Shown in pieces: positions 48,707-62,469 of a stretch of 64,000 nt of DNA; position 1 is the first letter of the stretch; the number at the start of each line of letters is the position of its first letter. The notes under the pieces are model-generated. The model ran no database searches, was not told where the DNA came from, and worked only from the letters and a program-made list of their open reading frames with translations. The translations under genes and the position numbers were made by a program. Location: positions 559,281-623,280 of the forward strand of contig CAJJDO010000014.1 of assembly GCA_905183005.1 (NCBI GenBank), written 5' to 3'. This DNA is from Paramecium pentaurelia (lineage: Eukaryota; Ciliophora; Oligohymenophorea; Peniculida; Parameciidae).

Positions 48707-49239
48707 TAAAATTATAATTCATCAGAAATTATGAGTAAAATATATAGTTAAAGTTGATTAATACATAAATATATAAAAATGTGGTAATCTAATAATTATT
48801 CAATTTCTTTAATTGTAGTTTTGGATCTCGAAAAACTAATTAACATTTCTTTTTTAATCATATTATAAGAATGAATAAATTATTTTTCATTAAAATTTAG
48901 TCTAAAATTAATAATATTATTAATTAAAAGGTTAAAGAGGAATATTTTACATTCATATAATAAATAAATTTGATATCCTAAATTTTAAAGTATCTTTAAC
49001 TTATTTCTTATGAAATGGATTATTCTAATAATAAATAATAAATATTAAAGAATATTAAAAATTATGAATATTTACATCAATCTATAAATACAAATAATTC
49101 TATTTTTAAAACAAAAGTAATATACCATATGTTTAATAAATTATTTTATAATAAAATTAAACTTAACTATAATTTATTCTCCTCTTTGATTAAAATGTTG
49201 AAATTAAATTGATTATTCAGATATTTTAATTATTATTTC
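48707..49239. other. Intergenic region between divergent genes
   Basis: AT-rich, about 0.5 kb, likely shared promoter region of the MORN and SET genes; no element can be named. Confidence 0.5.
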
Positions 49240-51482
49240 ATGGAATTTGATCAATAAAAAACATATGAAATCAAACAAAATCCAAAATACAAAAGACTTT
49301 TAGATTGGAGTATTGAGAATGGAGTTTTAATGAAGAATGTAGATTTTCCAGCTTCTTTTGGAGATATCACAGGAGTAGTTGCCTCTGAAGACATACCATC
49401 TAATACTGTAAGTATTAATTTAGAAATTATTAGGCAATTATTTGCATACCTTAATCATTAATAATTTCGCCTGATAAATGTAAGAAGAGCATTCTTAATA
49501 AAGTTTACATTAGTCATCCAGAAATGTTCGATGAAGAAGAAACTAATAATGCAGAATATAATATGTTAAGTATCTAATAGATATGTAACTGAGTTTTTTA
49601 TATGTTTAATGAAAAGAAGAAAGGAGAATTGTCATTTTATTACCCTTACATCTAAGCCATCTAAGACAATAATACATTATTAACATGGTCCAATGAAGAT
49701 TTAAAGAAAATTGAAGATCCTATTATATTGGAGGAATTTGCAAATATCAAATATGATGTTTTAGGATTATGGGGAAAAGGAAAATTAATCTTTGATAATA
49801 ATGAAGATGTATTTGGAATACCTAGAATAACTGATAAAAAGGATTTTTACTGGGCAGTTGAATGTGTAATGAGTCGATGTTTTGGATGGAGTTTAAAATC
49901 TACTTGTCTAATTCCTATAGCTGATTTTCTTAATCATTCTAATAGGGCATGCACACATTATATGGTTCATTCAGGTATAGAAAAAGGGATATTTCTACAG
50001 TAAGAAGAAGATCAGACACAGTTTCAATAGTAATACATTTAAAAAAGAAACAAAATTAATTTGAGTATTTTAGGTATTGAGAATGGTAATGAAATGTAGA
50101 AATTTGAAGATGAAAAAATTAAATTTATTTTAGAAAATAAATAATATTTAAGAGATTTAAAAATTGTTGAGAATATAGAAAGACTATCAATAAATGAGAA
50201 AAAAGAAATAATAAATGATATATATTATGAGTAAATGATTTAAGATTAGAAAATGAATATTTGGGATATAGCATCAAATACCTCTTCTGATAGTGAAGAT
50301 AATGATTCAGATGAAGAAATAAAATTAACTAAGTATAAAGAATTTGAAATTAAAAAAATTAAAGAATTAGCAGAATGGAAATTAAGGGAAGAATAAAAGA
50401 GAATTGAAAAAGAATGTCAATCTATTTAAATATAAAATAGACCTATTATCTCTGTTAAATTGAATCCAGGTATAATTAATTAATATAATATATAATAGAA
50501 AAGTAAAACAAAGTTATAATTCGAGGTTTACCTTAATATTAGATTGAAGCCATTAAAGCAAAATAATAAATTATGAATGGAAGATTAAATAGATTACAAA
50601 ATGAAATAACATAATCTAGTGATAATGAAAGTGAGATTAGTGAAGAGTCAAAATGGGATTGGTTAAATGAATATGATTCAGATGCTTATTTTTGTATTGC
50701 TACTACTGAACCAATTAAGAAATTTGAATAGGTTACACTTTCATATGGTAGAAGGACAAATCGATTTTTGATAAATTGGTATGGATTTGCATTGATAGAA
50801 AATATCTACAGTTCTTTTAATTTTAGAGTAAATAGATAACTAATTAAAGTTATGGATGAATACTGAGATTTTCAAAGATTAATATAAGAGTAGAGATTAG
50901 ATCTTGGATACCATAATTATTAAAAAATTAATACCTGAAATTGAATCAATTGTAAATAAGATTTCATATAATTCTAATGAAATTCCAGTTTCATAATTAT
51001 CAAAAGAGTTTAGAATTAAGAAGAATAAATTGAACATAGACATAATTATCTTTTTAAGATAATTATTATAATTACATTATGGAAATGAATAAGATTTACT
51101 AAGTACAATTCCTGTGTCAATAAATTATGAAATTTTTGTAATGCAGTTTTATTATTCATTATTACATTTTTTAATGAATTCTTACTCATAAGATTTAAAT
51201 TAAGATCTTAAATAATTAGAATAGAAAATTGAATATCGTAAAAGATTTGCTGTATATATTGAATATTATATTATTTAGATTTATATCAACAAAGAAAATA
51301 AGGAAATTCTGATAAACCAATATAAAATAGTAGAAGAAGCAATTACTATATTACATAAGTTTAAGGAAACTTAATAATTAAGACAAAGCTATCTTTCTAA
51401 TATTAAAATGAATGTAACCTAGAAAATGTAAATAATTAAGGGATTAAAGCATTACCTTAAATTTATATAAGAGTTTTTATGA
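49240..51482 (+). CDS. SET-domain lysine methyltransferase, Rubisco-LSMT/SETD3 type
   Basis: Introns 49408-49433, 49570-49593, 50470-50498 and 50828-50849 give 713 residues. The SET domain begins near residue 45 (GVVASEDIPSNTAIICIPQ) and carries the AdoMet motif IADFLNHSNRACTHYMV at about 220. An insertion of roughly 220 residues (acidic, Ser/Asp/Lys-rich) separates this from the second half FEQVTLSYGRRTNRFLINWYGFAL, which supplies the pseudoknot and catalytic Tyr. A helical C-terminal domain of about 220 residues corresponds to the Rubisco-LSMT substrate-binding domain. Substrate unknown (family members methylate ribosomal, actin or elongation-factor residues). Confidence 0.9.
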
Positions 51483-51585
51483 TTTAAATTTTAATGTGTA
51501 TGATATTAAAGGATGAATATAAGTATTCAAATATCTTCGGTAGAAATTTAAATGAAAACATATTAAGAATATAATATAATAATTA

Positions 51586-53145
51586 ATGATTCTTTTATTA
51601 TTAGTAATACATTGTGTTACAGGAACATCTTTATTAAAGGAAACCAATACTTTATATGAGGACTGGAGACATAAAGCATAAATGTTGGTTACAAGAACAC
51701 CTTTGGAAATGATTAGATCAACATTAGGACTAAGAAGTCTAGATTAGGATTAGGATGAATAGTTCAATATGCCAGAGATTAATTAGAATTTAAAATATTC
51801 TAGAATAAATAGAGTTATGTAAGAAAATGAAACATAAAAACCACCAGTTCCCATAGTTCTTAATACTACAATTAATGAATATTTAAGATAAGGGCCATTA
51901 ATTCCACTTAAATGTTATGTTGCCTAACCAATTCTAATCAATGTTACTTAACATTATTGTTTCAAATAAAGAGTCACTTATCAATAATATTAAGATATTT
52001 CAGCTAATAATTCAGCAAATTGTGCAATAAGATATCGATTACATTATGGATGCTTATGTCCTCCTGATTTTTATGGAGAATATTGCAAATTTTGGAATCC
52101 TATAGTCTGTGAAATAGAATAACCATCTAAGGATTGTAAATTAATAGTAGAAGAAGATTATTATAACAAAAAGATAGATGGTAATCCTCCATGCAATTAA
52201 TTTAAGAGTAGTTCATTTATTGATGTATAATTATTTAAATCATTTAGAATGTCAGAACTGTGTGTTATAATTAATTTTAAAGTTAATTAAATAGTAGTGT
52301 ATTTCATCCAGAAGAAAACTATACTGTAATTTGGAGTAATTATACAAAAGGAATTAGTGCATTATTACCTCAATAATATAAATATTCAGCTCCTATTCCT
52401 GAGAATCCTAATGATCCATAATAATATATTTAATATGCTACTGCAACAGAAGAAGCAGAAAAGGAATATTTCAAATATTAATAAAATTCATGTGTTGGAG
52501 CAGAATCAAATACATTATGTAGTTCATTATTATTCGATATTACACCTTATGTAAGATTTATAAATTGGACATTTTTATCATAATCTGAGACCACTTAAAT
52601 TGACTATAATTTGACATTAGAAGAAATGTTAGGATAAAAATATATCGAAGTTCCTATTAAAATTACTAATGCTGAACCTTTATTTGGAAGATATTCATTA
52701 GAAATAGGATTTATACTATATTTATATGGATATAAGGAATTATATGCAACAAATGGATCTAATGAAACTGTAGATGATGGTCCATTAAAATATTAACCAC
52801 AATTACAACCCAAAATCTTATTTTATGAAGACTCCTTATATGATGGTATTAATATGATATATTTATTAAGAACCTACAAATTCAAATAGAGCATTAGGTA
52901 GAAATGCAAGAGTTGGATTAGTCATTGCAATAATTGCATTAATTATTGCAATCATTTTAATTTACAAATATAGAGGTACAATTACTGAATGCTGTTTCCC
53001 TCGTATAGATAAAGTAGTACCAGAATAATACAATATTTAAAGAAGTTGTTTGGAAAAGTTTTTTGATTGTTTCAAAATAAATTAAGCTCGTGATCGTGTA
53101 TCTGAATCTACTCCCTAAAATCAAAACTAGAGCTTAGAATAATGA
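51586..53145 (+). CDS. Type I membrane protein with Cys-rich EGF-like ectodomain
   Basis: Introns 52225-52247 and 52846-52870 give 503 residues. A signal peptide (MILLLLVIHCVTGTS) leads into a long ectodomain with an EGF-like piece (YGCLCPPDFYGEYC) and several N-glycosylation sites. A single TM helix lies near residue 430 (LVIAIIALIIAIILIYKY), followed by a 55-residue Cys-containing cytosolic tail. No adhesion or receptor family recognised beyond that. A surface or vacuolar membrane receptor is inferred. Confidence 0.8.
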
Positions 53146-53203
53146 AATATAGTATAATTTACAAATGTATTATTGTAACTCATATATAATATATATAATT
53201 AAT

Positions 53204-54183
53204 TCATTCAAATTTCCCTTCAAGATTTATTCTTTTTCCTTTATCCCATTATCCATATTTCACTCTTCCATCTGTCATTAAATATTTCCCTCTTCCATTT
53301 TATTTACCTTCATACCATTCTCCTTCAAATACTTTCCCATCTGGCCAAAAGTACTTTCCTTTACCATGTTTTTTATCATTTAAATATTCACCATGATAAG
53401 ATCGACCATCTGACCATTAATATACTCCATAACCATGCATCTTATTATCCTTCCATATTCCCTTATACTTTCTTCCATCAGACCAAACATAAACTCCCTA
53501 ATTTCTATTATTTTTATACATAACCATTGATCTTATTATCAAACCACTCTCCTTCAAAATAACTTCCATCTGGCCATCTATAAATTCCTTAACCCTATTT
53601 TTTGCCTTAATAATATTCTCCTTAATACATAGAATTATCAATCCCTAAAATATATTAGGAATATTGATATACATTTCTCTTAACCTTATCCATGTTAATA
53701 ATCATTTTTCCATTATCCAGAGTATACAACACCATTTGATTATCTATATATTCCATATCCATTTGCTCTATCATTTTCCCATTATCCTTCATAAATAGCA
53801 CCATCGATATGATAGAATGTTCCTTATCCACAAGCTTAATTATTCTTCCATTAACCAATATATTTGGCTCCATCAATCCAAATTTAAATTCCTTATCCAT
53901 CTCTTTTATCACCTATCCATTCTCCTTCATAAGTAGATCCACTCTTAAATTCATATTTTGATCGAAATTCTCTTTATAAACAATCAGATTTAACTTTTTC
54001 TTTATAATTATATATGATATTACATTCATACTCCTCTTAAATAAAATATTTCTATGTATTTCTTTTGCTTTTACTTTCTATAATTGCTTATTCAATTTAT
54101 GACTTTTTTAAATAGATTTTAGTTTACAAATAAGCTTTCCTTATTTTATATCCTTTCCAATACTTTTATATAACAATAGCCAT
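53204..54183 (-). CDS. IQ-motif and MORN-repeat protein
   Basis: Introns 53645-53672 and 53498-53519 give 309 residues. The start MAIVIQKYWKGYKIRKAY is an IQ calmodulin-binding motif. After a 60-residue linker, about nine MORN repeats follow to the end (YEGEWIGDKRDGQGIQIW, YEGQWENDRANGYGIYR, FEGEWFDNKINGYGVYVW, YHGEYLNDKKHGKGKYFW, FEGEWYEGKQNGRGKYL). IQ plus MORN suggests a Ca2+/calmodulin-regulated cortical or axonemal scaffold. Separated by about 4.5 kb from the other MORN gene, and not a recent duplicate of it judging by the different head. Confidence 0.9.
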
Positions 54184-54463
54184 TTTAGAAAACAATAATT
54201 ACTTAGCTTTCTTGTCAATTTCATCAATACTTTAATTTGATTTTTACTATTATGATTAAGATCTTATAAACTTTACGGAGATGAGTAATATTTTAATAAG
54301 ATAATTAAGAATTTGAAGAAATAACATTTTTATGGCTCTCAGATTTCTTTGTTATTGTGACTTCATTGAGTTACTCTAATTTATCTTTCTAACATTAAGC
54401 ACAATTTGAACATTTTGATCCCATAAAAATTTAATTCAAATAACAAATATTATAATAATATTT
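54184..54463. other. Short intergenic gap
   Basis: Lies between two minus-strand genes; AT-rich with no recognised feature. Confidence 0.45.
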
Positions 54464-56523
54464 TCATTTTTTAGATGGTATTTTCGGTGGAATTTATGCA
54501 ACTTAATCTTCATTATCTTCATTACCTATATAATTTTCATTATCAAAATTATTCTCACTTTTATTGTATTAATCATTGTCACTCTTACTACTAATTGGTG
54601 ATAAGATTTCTATTTAATTTTATTCAAGTAAATTTAAATTTGAATGTAAATATCTATTACTTTACAATAAAAATTCATCTTAATTTTTATTAATCTTATC
54701 AAATATAGCAGCCATATCATCACCAACTAATTCAAGAATACTTTTGTCAGTATCACTTAATCGTTTTTTCTCTTACAATTTCATATATGCATTAAATGCT
54801 GATTCTACTTTAATTAAATCTGATTTCTCTTCCTACAATATAAATTGAAATTCTGCTTTCTCCTCTAAAACATTTAATTTTTTCTCAAAATCTTATGAAA
54901 ACATATCCATAGGAATTAAAGGTTTTGGAATATAATTAAATAATTCTAACTGATCCTTATTCAATAATACATATTTTAATTTGTCTATTTCCTATATCTT
55001 AGTCAATATATTCACAACATCTAATTTACATAATATCTTCTCTATTGCATAATCAATCTATTATTTATGTTTCCTCTTAAGTCCTATATTCATACACATC
55101 AAATCCCATAAACCTACTTTTAATTGTCTTTTTCTCTATTTCAAATACTATTTTAATTGCCCTCTATTTTAAACTTTCTCTAAATCTCTTTTAGATGATT
55201 ATGGTTATCTCCCTTACTTACTTAATTCTACAATAAGATCATTTTTCTCAGGTTTCCCATTTACTTTAATATTTATATTTTAATTTGAATTGGAAATTGA
55301 ATTTCCCTCTTTAACTTTTTCACCTACATTTTCAAAATTGAAAATCCTATTAGCCATTTACAAATTCATTAATGTAGCTATTATTGGACTTACTAGAGTA
55401 GTAATAGTCAAAGCAACTAATTGCCAAAGACCTCCAACATTACCTAAAATATTTTACACCTTAATATAGGATCTCTTATAATTATTAGCTCTTTAATCCA
55501 TAAATAGAATATTTTCTACATATGAATTCTAATTGAATGGTCCTGAAGAGTCTTTTATTGAAGATTATATTAATCCTAATTCAGTGACAAAGTCTTATTA
55601 TATCAAACCAACATCAGTTTTAGTCTCAATCATTTTAAAGTTCGAATAAATTTATTTTGATAGACTAGATGAAAATGCTGCAAATTAGACAGTGACAATT
55701 TCTTCATAAGGTCTACCTGGGTTATCTAATTTCAATAGAGTATCTCCTAGATATAATGCAAAAAACCCAGTCTTTAATCCTGCCTAAATTTCTTCTACAG
55801 GACTGCATCCATCATATGTTGAAGTATTTTTACAAGGAGTCATTGATATGTTTATATATTAATAAGTATCTGCACTAGTATATCCTTGAAGTTGCTATAA
55901 TATTTTGGTTTAATACAGGTGGATTTTCTTATCTAAGTTCCTTGTTAATACAAAACATATTTTTTAAACGGAATTTTCCAAAGTATTGTTTCTGATACTC
56001 TGATGGAAAATGAGTTTCAAGATCACAACTTTCTAACGGAATATTTCTACATCTAAAAATAAATGAACTTTTAAACATTAATGAAATATCTGTTGTTTAT
56101 GTTGTTTCATTATAGAAACGTGTTCTATTGCAAGCAGTCATAGCAATATCAAAGTGTTTCTTGTATGTAGTTAATGATGATAAAGATGGCCCTGTAATAC
56201 TAATGGCAAAGGTAAAATTCTCAGAATTTAATGAAAAAGCCTGATTAAATAAATCCATAAAATACCGGTGTATTAAAAGGCTAAGTCTCGGATATAATTA
56301 TATTTGGTGTTCTTTGATCAAGTAAGTCTTAAAATTAGAAATATAAATATAGGGCACACATGATCATTAGAATAACAGTCAGGAAATGACCTAAAATAGT
56401 ATTAAACTTTTGTCTTTTCAAAATTCTAAAAAAAGGAGGTTATCCAAAGAAGTCTAATGAATTAACAACATCAAGAATGCAAGTCTTTACTTCATTTTTA
56501 GATTTCTTCTAAAATTTAAGCAT
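54464..56523 (-). CDS. Two-TM ciliate membrane protein with Cys-containing ectodomain
   Basis: Introns 56241-56265 and 55895-55916 give 670 residues. The cytosolic head (ILDVVNSLDFFGQPPFFRIL) precedes TM1 (ILGHFLTVILMIMCALYLYF). An extracytosolic domain of about 270 residues follows with several Cys and N-glycosylation sites (ITGPSLSSL, MTPCKNTSTYDGCSP). TM2 (WQLVALTITTLVSPIIAT) and a 250-residue cytosolic tail rich in Lys/Glu helices, acidic at the end, complete it. The DFFGQP...TILGHF start and GNVGGLWQLV before TM2 fit a large ciliate-expanded family of putative transmembrane proteins. Function unknown. Confidence 0.82.
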
Positions 56524-56713
56524 TTATATATTTAATGAAAAAATTTAATAAGCATTCCAATATATATATCTTGAAATTAATTTAACCATAATAGCAATAA
56601 CATCAAATAAATATCAAAAATGGATAATTAGAATATTAAATAATAATTTACTATGTTTATTTTATTTTATAATTAATTGGATTTAATGAAAATTTCTGAT
56701 TATTAAAATATTA
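56524..56713. other. Divergent promoter gap
   Basis: 190 bases between two divergent starts; AT-rich; no element recognised. Confidence 0.45.
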
Positions 56714-59700
56714 ATGGATTCTAAAACAAATTATAATCAATATTAATTAAGAGATGTAGAAATGGTATATGAGAAGGCAACAAGAATGATTTAAAGTTTG
56801 AAAGAAAAACACAAATTAATAACAAGGATTAGACTCATTGATAGTGACAAAGCTATATTTTAGGAATTAGCTAAAGGAATGCCTTAAATGATTGATTTAT
56901 TAAAAAGAGGTGGTGATGTACATTTATTTTTTCAAAAAAATCTTCCTTATTTTGAAGTTCGATTGAATTTAGAATTACATACTGTAGAACCAGCAAAAAT
57001 GAAAGACTTTTTATTGAAGAAATAGCTACGTGAATTAGGTCTAAAAAATATTTAATATAAATCTAAAGAGTGTAGAGAACATAATATTGATGATGATTTT
57101 ACAAATTTGGATGATGATTTCAAAAAAGATGAATGTGCTGAATCATTAAAAGAGAGATTTGATTCTTTTAAAGTTTAAGATGAATAAACTATTATAGAAA
57201 TATTAAAGAAATATTTAAAAAAGAATCTCATTGAAACTTATAATAGAGAATTAATTGATATTAGATTCTATATCAATTAGGATTTTGAAATTATAATAGA
57301 ATATAAGATTAATGATAGTTAATTAAATCTCTTAAAAAAAATTAAAAGAAGAAAATGGAGTGAAATTAAAGATGCAGTTGCTCATCTTTACAATTATTAA
57401 TAATTTCAAGAGATTACACTATCTATGATTGAATAAATGTTTTATGTAGATGAAATAGAATTTTAGGAATTAAGATATTGTATCTCATAAATAGTTTAAG
57501 ATTGTAAATCTAGTTACAATCAAAACATTAAATATCCTCTCTCAATCTACAAATCTAGTTATTGGGATATAATAGGAATATTACCTAGGAGTTTTAATAC
57601 ACATAAAAGATTTGGAGATTGCAAAATTATGATTATATAAAATTAAAGTAGACTTTTCTTTTTGAATCATTAAAAGATAATTTAAAGTGAATTAATACAA
57701 AATGATCTTTATTTATATGAAACATATACTTAATTAATAGCAGATAGTATATAAAGACTTGAAATGATTAAAAAGGATGTTGGATAAAATAATACTCAAA
57801 ATTTAATTAAATTGATTAAAAATAAAATAGAATTAATAGAAAAATTAGAAATTATTCCTGAAATAGAAGATGAAATAAGAGAACTATAAATTTAAGAAAA
57901 ATACATATAAGATTAATAAATCAACGATACAGATTAAGAGTTTACTTAATTTCATTAGATGTCTGAAGAAATTTATGAATAAGAATAAGCTAAGCTTATC
58001 AAAGATAAAATTGAATAAACTATTCAAATTTATCAAGAATACTAAAGAGTTTTAAATAAAATTAAAAATAATGTAATAAACTTTTAAGGATATAAGACAA
58101 CTTAATAAAATAAAATATTTTTAACCAAATAATATAAACGAGTGTTATAAGAAAAATAAAGAGTGTTTTAGAGATTACCTATTTATTTTAAAAAACGTGA
58201 GTTGATTGATAATATACAATCAAGTCAAGTAATCCTTTTGATAGGAGCTACAGGATCAGGTAAATCTACTTAATTAGTATAATATGTGTATGAAGAAATT
58301 GAGCTCAAAAGAAAAATTATATGTGTGGAACCAAGAATGATAGCTGCTAGAAGTTTAGCAAAGAGAGTAGCAGAAGAGATGTATACAAAGGTTGGAAGAT
58401 GTGTTGCTTATTTAAACGAATTTGATTAATTAGAAGATGATAATCAAATTGTATTCACATAAGATAGAATCATTTTAAATATCTTACAAAAAGATCCTCT
58501 TTTAAATGATTATGAAATTGTAATCATAGATGAAGCACATGAAAGAAATATGAATACTGATATTTTACTTGGATTATTAAAAGATATATTGAATAAAAGA
58601 AAAGATCTTAAATTAATAATTATGAGTGCTACTATGGATGAATAATTATTTAGTAATTATTTTTAATGTAAAACATACAAAGTTGAAGGTAAACTGTTTG
58701 ATGTAAAAATTAAATATTCAAATTCATATTAAGACAATTACTTAGAATAAATTCACTAATTAATTTATACCAAAGTAATCTCTAAAGTTATGTACCACAC
58801 CTATAAGTAAAGACATGTACTTGTATTTTTAGCAGGAGTAGATGAAATTAATAGGTTACTTAATTTATTTTAGAGTCAATATGATATGAAAGAATTTCTA
58901 TTTTTAGGATTGCATGGTTAAATGACTTCAGATGAATAATTCAATGTTTTCTAAGAAACTAAGAAGATCAAAATTATTTTTACTACAAGAGTAGCTGAAA
59001 CCTCTCTTACTATTAATGATGTAAGTGTTGTTATTGACATTGGAGTAGATAGATTTACAGAATATGATTAGAGAAGAGGTATGCAAATTACAAAAATTAA
59101 TTGGATATCTTAGGCCTAAGCCAATCAAAGAGCAGGAAGAGCAGGAAGAACAAGATCAGGAAAATGTTATAGATTATATTCAGAAACTGAATTTTAAACA
59201 TAAATGTAAGAACATAAGAAACCTGAAATTTAAAGATGCTGTCTTGATTTAGTTGTATTAAGAATATAATCATTTAATAAAGATCCATTTGAATTTGAAT
59301 TTATACAATCTCCTGATTGCTAAGCCATGAAAAATAGTTAAGAATACTTAATAGATATTAAGGCATTAGATGAATAAGGAAAAATTACAATTTTAGGAAA
59401 GTTTATGTCATAAATCTAAACAGAACCAAGAATGAGTAGAATATTAATAGAAGCTTTTTATAGAAATGTATTTAGAGAAACACTCTCAATTATTTGTGTT
59501 ATGTTAAATAATCAATCATTATACTTGAAAAATACAGATATATCTAATAAAATAGAAGCTTTACATGAAATGGGAGATTTCTTTACATATTCGAAAATTT
59601 ATTGGGAATTTGTAGCACTCACTAATTCAAATTATTAGAATTTTCAAATTAAAAGTATTTGTCTAGAAAAAGGATATCATTATAAGACATTAAAAAATTG

Positions 59701-62455
59701 TGAAAAAGCATTTGATGAAATGGAGAAAGCTTTTAGTTATTTTTCAAGACAATTATAGGATAATTAAGAAATTAAAAATTAAATGCTTTGGAATTCAGAT
59801 TCTACAAGAGAAGAAAGTGTAATGACATGTTTTTTAACTGCCTTTTACCCTGATTTATGTGTTTATAATGGAAGTCCCTATATTGGATATACATTTGTGA
59901 AATCAAAAAGAAATGTAAGAATTTATGGAACTTGCACTTTAAGTTTATTAAATCATTTTCCTAAATACATTATTTGTTCAGATCTTTATTCTTCTAATTA
60001 TTTTGATTTTTGTAGAGTGGCTCAAGAAGTCAAATTAGAAAAATTAAAAGAAATCTTAAAACCAGATTAAATTGAAGCAATTGAGAACTTTGTTCCAAAT
60101 AAATATCATTACTAATCGCTTAAAAATATTTCATCATCTTTGTTAAATCATTTATTACATACTTTTAGTAAACACTCATATGAAGAGAAAGAGAAAAGAT
60201 TCTAGCATTATTGTAATATAGATACAGAAAATGGTCTTTTTGAAATGTGGTCTTTAACACCAGTAGATCTTGAATCTTATTAGAAGGATTATTATGAAAA
60301 AATGAAACATTATCTTTACTTTAGACTTTATGGATAAGGTATGCTTGTTTATTTCAGACATGGAGCATAGATACATGATACATTATAATGTACAGCATCT
60401 GAATTAGTTATAGTACAATTTACAACATCTCCTTTTAATATTGAAGAAATCAAATAGATTCTTGAAGAATCAAATTTATAATACTAAAATCTATTCTAAA
60501 TAAGTGCAAATTAATTTGGTTATAGTGGATAGATATTCACTAATAGTTAAGAATCTGCAAATTAAATAACTTAAGTTTTAAATTAAATGGCAAAATAAAG
60601 ATTAGATTAATATGAAGGACGACAATGGTAAGATAGATAAAAATTATTTACAATAAAACCCAAAGAAATAAGAAATAGAGTAATCAGATCATCTGTAGAA
60701 TTAATTTTTTATGGTTGTTATAATAAAGGATATGGATTTTTGTTATTTCATGATGAGTAAGAAGCGGAATAGTTTATGGAGGAAACATTTTCCATAATTT
60801 AATTTAAAGGAATTCGTTAGGATTTGAAACTAGTTAATTAGGATTAAAAATCTAAAATAAAAATATCTAATGTACCAGATAATGCAAATGAATATGAATT
60901 GTTAAGATATTTGTAAGACTTAGCCCAACACCAGAATTGTCCTAAACCATATTAAATTAATTTAGTTGCTAAAGATTAAGTTGAGCCGAAAGATTGGTCA
61001 GATGAAATAAATAGATTATTTGAAAAGTATACTGGGGAAAAACCTTTACATTTGGATATTCGACCTGATAAATATAATTATCGAATACTTGTGAGGGTAA
61101 TGACTTAGACAAATCCATTGAAATTGGAAGAAATGAGAAAAGAAATAAACTTTACTAATAATATAATAGGTTGTTCATCAGTAACTATGAAAATTGAATA
61201 TAAAATAATAAAATTGATCAGTAAAAACATATTGGATTAAAATAAAGAAAAAATTGATAATATTAAAAAAGAATTATCTAATAAATATTCAGAAGATCTA
61301 TTAAGAATATTCTCATCAGGTGAGAATATGATCATTATTGGAAAGAATCCAAATTTAGTTAGAAAAGCATCTTTGATGTTACATGGAGTATTGACTGGAT
61401 ATAATATATAAATTAATTTAAAGACACATATATTTAAGTAGTTATTAATGGATGAATAATTTTATGAAGATTTATTATCATTATAAGAGGGTCATAGATT
61501 TAAGTATAATATTAGGTTATTATAATGGGGTAAAATAAGAGTGTATATGGATTAAGAATCTTTAATTGAAATTTAGAATGCAATTAAATAATTAATTACA
61601 TAATAAGTCTCCAGTAGTCTTATTGTAAATGTAAGTAATTATTCATTTAAACCTTTATTGACTACTAAAGAAAATATTATGTTCATTTTGTAAGAAAAAT
61701 ATAAAGTTAATATAGACTTTGTTCTTTTTAAAAAGCAAGTAATCATTTATGGAAATAATTAATAAGCATAAAAATGTAAAGAAGAATTATTAAGATCCCT
61801 ATAAAAATCTCTAGAAAATTAAATATAAAATGAATGCGAAATTTGTTATGGTGAAATGACTGACAAATATATACTTGCTCTTTGTAATCACAGTTTCTGT
61901 AAAAGTTGTCTATATGAAACTATAAAAGCATATAATATATCTCCTTATAAATGTCCTTAATAATAATGCGGTAATACAATAAGTCTTTATGATCTTTAAT
62001 AATTATTATGTGAAATAGAATTTTCAAAATTATTAGATTAAAGTTTTAAAAGATATAAAGATCAACATGCTGATGAGTACATAGGATGTATTACACCTGA
62101 TTGTGAAGAATTCTTTAAAAAACTACCATAAAATAAAGAATAATTTTATTATTGCTAAAGTTGTTTATAATCATTTTGTTTACTATGTAAGAGAAATGCA
62201 CATCCAAAAATTAGTTGTGAAGAGGCTAAAAAGTTATATATTGAAGGAAAAGATTTAGATGAGTCAGAATTACTAAAACTTAATATCAAAAAATGTCCAA
62301 AATGTCAAACGGGAGTCTAGAAAAATGAAGGATGTAATCATATGACATGCTAAAATTGTAAAAATCATTTCTGTTGGATCTGCCTACATTAAGCTGATCA
62401 TGAAAAATATATTTACGATCATTTAAGTAAATAACATGGAGGAATAAATGGATGA
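56714..62455 (+). CDS. DEAH-box helicase fused to an RBR (RING-IBR-RING) ubiquitin ligase
   Basis: A single intronless frame of 1913 residues, remarkable where neighbours have several introns. An N-terminal 490 residues of helical sequence precede the helicase: GATGSGKST (about 509), EPRMIAARSLAKRVAEE, DEAHERN (about 606), MSATM, TTRVAETSLTINDV and QRAGRAGRT. An HA2/OB-like region and a further 500 residues follow, and then a C-terminal RBR. RING1 is CEICYGEMTD...CNHSFCKSC (about 1708), the IBR is FYYCQSCLQSFCLLCKR, and RING2 is CPKCQTGV, EGCNHMTCQNC, FCWIC. The catalytic RING2 Cys is present. The order matches plant DEAH11/DEAH12 proteins. Predicted dual RNA-dependent ATPase and ubiquitin transfer. 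Confidence 0.94.
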
Positions 62456-62469
62456 TAATTGAATAAATA

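Noticed and set aside
59064..59252. Short plus-strand frame inside the DEAH-RBR gene
   Set aside because: Out-of-frame shadow; the real frame reads the QRAGRAGR helicase motif across the same bases.
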